A stretch of 7,486 nucleotides of DNA from Rickettsiales bacterium (GTDB lineage Bacteria > Pseudomonadota > Alphaproteobacteria > Rickettsiales > Anaplasmataceae): positions 1-7,486 of the forward strand of contig JAITUS010000075.1 in assembly GCA_031286185.1 (NCBI GenBank), read 5' to 3'. Shown piece after piece: positions 5,227 through 7,486 of the stretch. Position 1 is the first letter of the stretch. Every line of letters starts with the position of its first letter. Both the position numbers and the translations under genes were made by a program. The notes beneath the pieces were generated by a model. The model did not search any database. It saw only the letters and a list, made by a program, of their open reading frames with translations, and was not told the DNA's origin.

Positions 5227-5338
5227 GGCATCATTTGTTTTGGCTACTTTAGTTTGCAGTTGTGTGTTGACAGCCAGTGCTAAGACATCTGAGGCCCTAG
5301 TTGGATGCAGAGATATACATACTTTTTTAAATTAAATC

Positions 5339-5368
5339 TTGAGTTTTGCTGGAAAATCAATATATTAT
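5339..5368 (+). promoter_or_regulatory. Candidate promoter of rpoH
   Basis: TTGAGT (5339-5344) is followed after 16 bp by TATATT (5361-5366) or after 18 bp by TATTAT (5363-5368). The start would fall near 5375, about 20 nt before the rpoH ATG. The leader is short and the only Shine-Dalgarno-like sequence, GGAG at 5375-5378, lies 17 nt from the start codon, so initiation may be weak or SD-independent. Confidence 0.4.
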
Positions 5369-5395
5369 ATGTATGGAGTTTTAATTTAAGTTGTT

Positions 5396-6289
5396 ATGTT
5401 AATCCCAACAGCAAGCTTATGTATTAATAGTAGCACTAATCTCACGCAGTATATTGCTGAAGTGCGAAAATTTCCTATGCTTTCCCAAGAAGAAGAAGTA
5501 CGATTAGCAAAAAATTGGCACCAATACAAAGATATTTCTTCTGCTCATAAGCTGATTACCAGTCATTTGAATTTGGTAGTGAAAATTGCAACGAAGTTCA
5601 AAAACTATGGACTGCTGCTTATGGACCTGGTCATGGAAGGAAACATGGGTTTAATGCATGCAGTGAAAAAGTTTAATCCTGATTTAGGGTTTCGCTTTTC
5701 AACTTATGCGGTGTGGTGGATTGAAGCTTCAATAAAAGACTTTATATTGAAATCTTGGTCGTTTGTAAAAATAGGCACAACGCAAGCGCAAAGAAAGCTA
5801 TTTTTTAGTTTGCGTAAAATAAAAAAAAGAATTTTACGATATACAAACAGAGAAACTTTAAGTAATGAGGAAATAAAGGCAATATCCAATGAACTTTCTG
5901 TATCTGAAGGAGATGTTGTACAGATGGGTTACCGTTTAGCTTGTAAGGATCAGTCGCTAAATAAGTGTATAAAGATAGGTGATGACTCTAAAAAGGAATT
6001 ACAAGATGTGATTCCATGTAACTCGGTTAGTCAAGAAATAACTTACCAAAATTATGAAGAGAAAGAATTAAAAGAAACAATTTTAAACAATGCACTGGCA
6101 AACCTTAACGAAAGATCAAGAGACATCTTTGTCAGTAGATATTTGTCTGAAAACATTCAAACTCTAGATGAGCTTAGTAAAAAATATGGTGTTTCAAGAG
6201 AAAGAATAAGACAGCTGGCTGAACAAGCGATGAGTAAGGTAAGACAACATATACAATCGGAGAGTTTAAAATTTGGCTTGCATGCGTAG
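5396..6289 (+). CDS. rpoH: RNA polymerase sigma-32 (heat-shock sigma factor RpoH)
   Basis: The 297-aa product is full length for sigma-32. Region 1.2 begins NLTQYIAEVRKFPMLSQEEEVRLA. Region 2 runs from AHKLITSHLNLVVKIA through EGNMGLMHAVKKFNPDLGFRFSTYAVWWI (about 50-115), with the promoter-melting aromatics Y104, W107 and W108. The RpoH box is QRKLFFSLR (132-140), one residue from the sigma-32 consensus QRKLFFNLR, and separates it from RpoD and RpoS. Region 4.2 is the helix-turn-helix TLDELSKKYGVSRERIRQLAEQAMSKVR (256-283), which reads the -35 element. It directs transcription of chaperone and protease genes. A promoter candidate lies at 5339-5368. Its stop codon overlaps the start of the IalB-like gene. 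Confidence 0.97.
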   Translation: MLIPTASLCINSSTNLTQYIAEVRKFPMLSQEEEVRLAKNWHQYKDISSAHKLITSHLNLVVKIATKFKNYGLLLMDLVMEGNMGLMHAVKKFNPDLGFRFSTYAVWWIEASIKDFILKSWSFVKIGTTQAQRKLFFSLRKIKKRILRYTNRETLSNEEIKAISNELSVSEGDVVQMGYRLACKDQSLNKCIKIGDDSKKELQDVIPCNSVSQEITYQNYEEKELKETILNNALANLNERSRDIFVSRYLSENIQTLDELSKKYGVSRERIRQLAEQAMSKVRQHIQSESLKFGLHA

Positions 6290-6779
6290 GTTTTTTGTAC
6301 TTTTAACATTTTTTTCAGTAGGTGCTCTCGCATCAGTTAGTGATGTACAATTGAAAGAAAAATATAAAGATTGGCTTGTGTATACTGCGTTAGAAGATGG
6401 GGAAAAAGTGTGCTACATCGTGTCTTATCCTAAGAAGAAGAGTGAGCATTATACAACTGATCGCAAGCCGTATGTAATGGTCAGTTATGTCGATAAAAAA
6501 GCAGATGAGGTCAGCGTCACCTCTGGTTTTCAGTACGATAAAGAGCCTGTAGTTCTTAATGTCGATAAAAAAGTTAAATATACATTGCCTATAATACAGG
6601 GGAGTCTCGCGTGGGCAGAGCACACAAAAACAGACCAAGAACTAATTCTCAAGATGAAGCAAGGATTATCAATGGTGGTCAATGGAAAAGCAAAAGCAGC
6701 AACCGTTGATGACACTTATTCTCTACTTGGTTTTCAAAAGGCGTATCAAAAAATGCACGATTTGTGCCACACAAGGTAA
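6282..6779 (+). CDS. IalB-family (invasion-associated locus B) exported protein
   Basis: The 165-aa product (from the ATG at 6282) starts with a signal peptide, MRRFFVLLTFFSVGALA, with a good cleavage site after ALA at residue 17. The mature part has the IalB-family pattern: a YKDWLVYT strand, then a cysteine in KVCYIVSYPKKK (C44), and a lone cysteine near the C-terminus in HDLCHTR (C162). These two could form the family's disulphide in the periplasm. The name comes from Bartonella IalB; a role in invasion is not shown for Wolbachia. The gene overlaps the rpoH stop codon by 8 bp, implying co-transcription. The start is ambiguous: TTG at 6273 (adding MAC) sits 8 nt after GGAGAG (6259-6264), a better ribosome-site spacing than the ATG has (17 nt). 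Confidence 0.85.
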   Translation: MRRFFVLLTFFSVGALASVSDVQLKEKYKDWLVYTALEDGEKVCYIVSYPKKKSEHYTTDRKPYVMVSYVDKKADEVSVTSGFQYDKEPVVLNVDKKVKYTLPIIQGSLAWAEHTKTDQELILKMKQGLSMVVNGKAKAATVDDTYSLLGFQKAYQKMHDLCHTR

Positions 6780-6886
6780 ACTATTTTTGCGTCTGTTCTG
6801 CACCAGATCTCTTGCATTATGGTAAGGAATTTTTAGGAGCAACGCAGACGAGCACCGCAGAATACTTAAAGTATTTGAAGAGCGTA
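6780..6886. other. Intergenic stretch after the IalB-like gene
   Basis: No gene is supported here, although one plus-strand frame stays open to 6919 and a minus-strand frame is open as well. It holds AGATCTCTTGCAT (6805-6817), whose exact reverse complement occurs at 7045-7057, and a compact palindrome AATACTTAAAGTATT (6861-6875). No T-run terminator follows the IalB-like gene. Confidence 0.5.
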
Positions 6887-7005
6887 ATACCAAATCCCAA
6901 TAGTAATAGGACAAATTAAAAAGAACGTTTTTTGCCTATAATTGGGGTTTTAGGAGAACTTATAATATGTCCTATTTGTTTTCCCAATAACAAAGGTTAG
7001 TATAA
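6887..7005. repeat. MITE-like repeat, copy 1
   Basis: The left end ATACCAAATCCCAA and the following bases to 6923 are repeated almost exactly at 7071-7106 (one base of length difference). The right end (6983-7005, containing GGTTAGTATAA) matches 7158-7180 at 19 of 23 positions. The copy also has a 9-bp internal inverted repeat, AATAGGACA (6905-6913) with TGTCCTATT (6968-6976). Left and right tips (ATACCAA / GTTAGTAT) are imperfect inverted repeats, as in a non-coding miniature element. The middle differs from copy 2. Confidence 0.6.
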
Positions 7006-7070
7006 GTAAGTTTCAACGCCAAAATTACCATCAGAAAGCAGGTTATGCAAGAGATCTACTATGGTTTCTC

Positions 7071-7180
7071 ATACCAAATCCCAATGTAATAGGACAAATT
7101 AAAAAGTTTCTCTACGATGAGAGATTTAGCGAATTTTTTATGCATCTTGTTTGACTCCCCGATAACGAAAGTTGGTATAA
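7071..7180. repeat. MITE-like repeat, copy 2
   Basis: This copy keeps clean terminal inverted repeats, ATACCAA (7071-7077) and TTGGTAT (7172-7178). Its left 36 bases match copy 1 with a single base missing. The middle contains a small hairpin (TCTCT...AGAGA around 7109-7124) and has no coding capacity. The two copies are direct repeats separated by 65 bp. Confidence 0.6.
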
Positions 7181-7271
7181 CCTTTATGCTTAAGAAATTT
7201 ACTAAATAGAGAAAAAGGCGAAAGAAGCCCCGGTCAGTACTTATTTTCAGTATTGGCGTTTTTATGTCTTA

Positions 7272-7486
7272 GAACCTGTTTAAAATCTCGAAGAGATGAG
7301 GTAAAATAAGCATAGATTAATAATGAGGTGTCTATGTGGAAAAGTTATCCAAGCAGTATAAGTCGATAGCAATTTGAAAAAATCAGGCCAATTCTGGAAA
7401 GTAGCAAGCAGAAAACAAAACCAAGAAAACTTGATTTGTATGATGTATTTTGTGGAGTGTTGTACGTCTTAAAAAGTGGTTGTCAG
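7272..7486 (+). mobile_element. IS5-family insertion sequence, left end (truncated by window)
   Basis: A non-coding leader beginning about GAACCTGTTTAAAATCTCG (7272 onward) precedes a transposase start at 7334. The TTA at 7269-7271 could be part of a target duplication, since IS5-group elements favour TNA targets. The likely relative is ISWpi1, which I recall as an IS5-family (IS1031 group) element widespread in Wolbachia; the exact left boundary and name are inferred, as the right end lies outside the window. Bases 7181-7271 before it hold no gene I can support. Confidence 0.65.
7334..7486 (+). pseudogene. IS5-family transposase N-terminus with amber stop at codon 12 (partial)
   Basis: ATG at 7334 with GAGG 6 nt upstream begins MWKSYPSSISR, then TAG (7367-7369), then an uninterrupted frame QFEKIRPILESSKQKTKPRK and LDLYDVFCGVLYVLKSGCQ to the edge. 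The stretch matches the conserved N-terminus of IS5/IS1031 transposases (SSISREQFEKIRPIL; VFCGVLYVLKSGCQWRMLP). The amber codon is one base from GAG, the glutamate expected here. No in-frame ATG follows within the window, so this copy is probably inactive unless an alternative start is used. The DDE catalytic core would lie beyond the window. Confidence 0.8.

Noticed and set aside
5267..5272. Perfect TTGACA upstream of rpoH
   Set aside because: No -10-like hexamer occurs at 15-19 bp spacing (the bases there are GC-rich), so it is probably chance.
5704..5889. Short minus-strand open frame inside rpoH
   Set aside because: It is antisense to sigma region 2 and the RpoH box, with no ribosome site or recognisable motif.
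6390..6914. Three short minus-strand open frames across the IalB-like gene and its 3' flank
   Set aside because: They oppose a gene with a signal peptide and family cysteines, overlap each other, and show no start signals.
6774..6919. Plus-strand open frame after the IalB-like gene (contains LLHYGKEFLGATQTSTAEYLKYLK)
   Set aside because: It has no start codon with a ribosome site, runs into the miniature repeat and resembles no family I know.
1..7486. CRISPR array, toxin-antitoxin pair, prophage or cytoplasmic-incompatibility genes
   Set aside because: No regularly spaced repeats, no paired small overlapping genes of known type and no phage or cif-like domains were seen.

Overview
The window reads as a chromosomal segment of a Wolbachia endosymbiont (Anaplasmataceae, Rickettsiales). 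The decisive marker is an intact Wolbachia surface protein gene, wsp, at 4431-5120. Supporting signs are very AT-rich DNA, a decayed methyltransferase gene, short intergenic hairpins and repeats, and the start of an IS5-family transposase of the type common in Wolbachia. The start of WSP (SATALVTLL, IADEETSYYIRLQYNGEFLPFKT) resembles supergroup B alleles as I remember them. That is a weak strain-level inference.

Layout. 1-246 is mostly non-coding, with a possible gene tail at 3-65 and a 20-bp imperfect inverted repeat (19-38 / 175-194). 247-525 (minus) is a small protein of unknown function. 769-1419 (plus) is an O-methyltransferase pseudogene broken by three frameshifts and a stop codon. 1421-2074 (minus), convergent with it, is a GST-fold protein that matches FzlA, an FtsZ-associated division factor of alphaproteobacteria. 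2172-2250 is a small SRP (4.5S) RNA gene with a good -10 box, read toward dnaX (2278-3762) and ybaB/ebfC (3766-4098). This ffs-dnaX-ybaB order is conserved in many bacteria, but the usual recR does not follow. wsp then has its own sigma-70-type promoter and a hairpin-rich leader. Downstream of wsp are two palindromic elements, then rpoH (sigma-32, 5396-6289), which overlaps an IalB-family secreted protein gene (6282-6779). From 6780 to the end there is no intact gene: two related MITE-like repeats of about 110-119 bp, and then the left end of an IS5-family element whose transposase has an amber codon at position 12.

How it works together. The left-centre genes are housekeeping: protein targeting (ffs), the replication clamp loader (dnaX), a nucleoid-associated protein (ybaB) and cell division (fzlA). 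The right-centre genes face the host or stress: the major outer-membrane protein WSP, the heat-shock sigma factor and a predicted exported IalB-like protein that may be translationally coupled to it. I found no CRISPR array, toxin-antitoxin pair, prophage module or wholly new multi-gene system. The most unusual item is the SRP RNA, whose conserved apical GNRA tetraloop region appears to be deleted.
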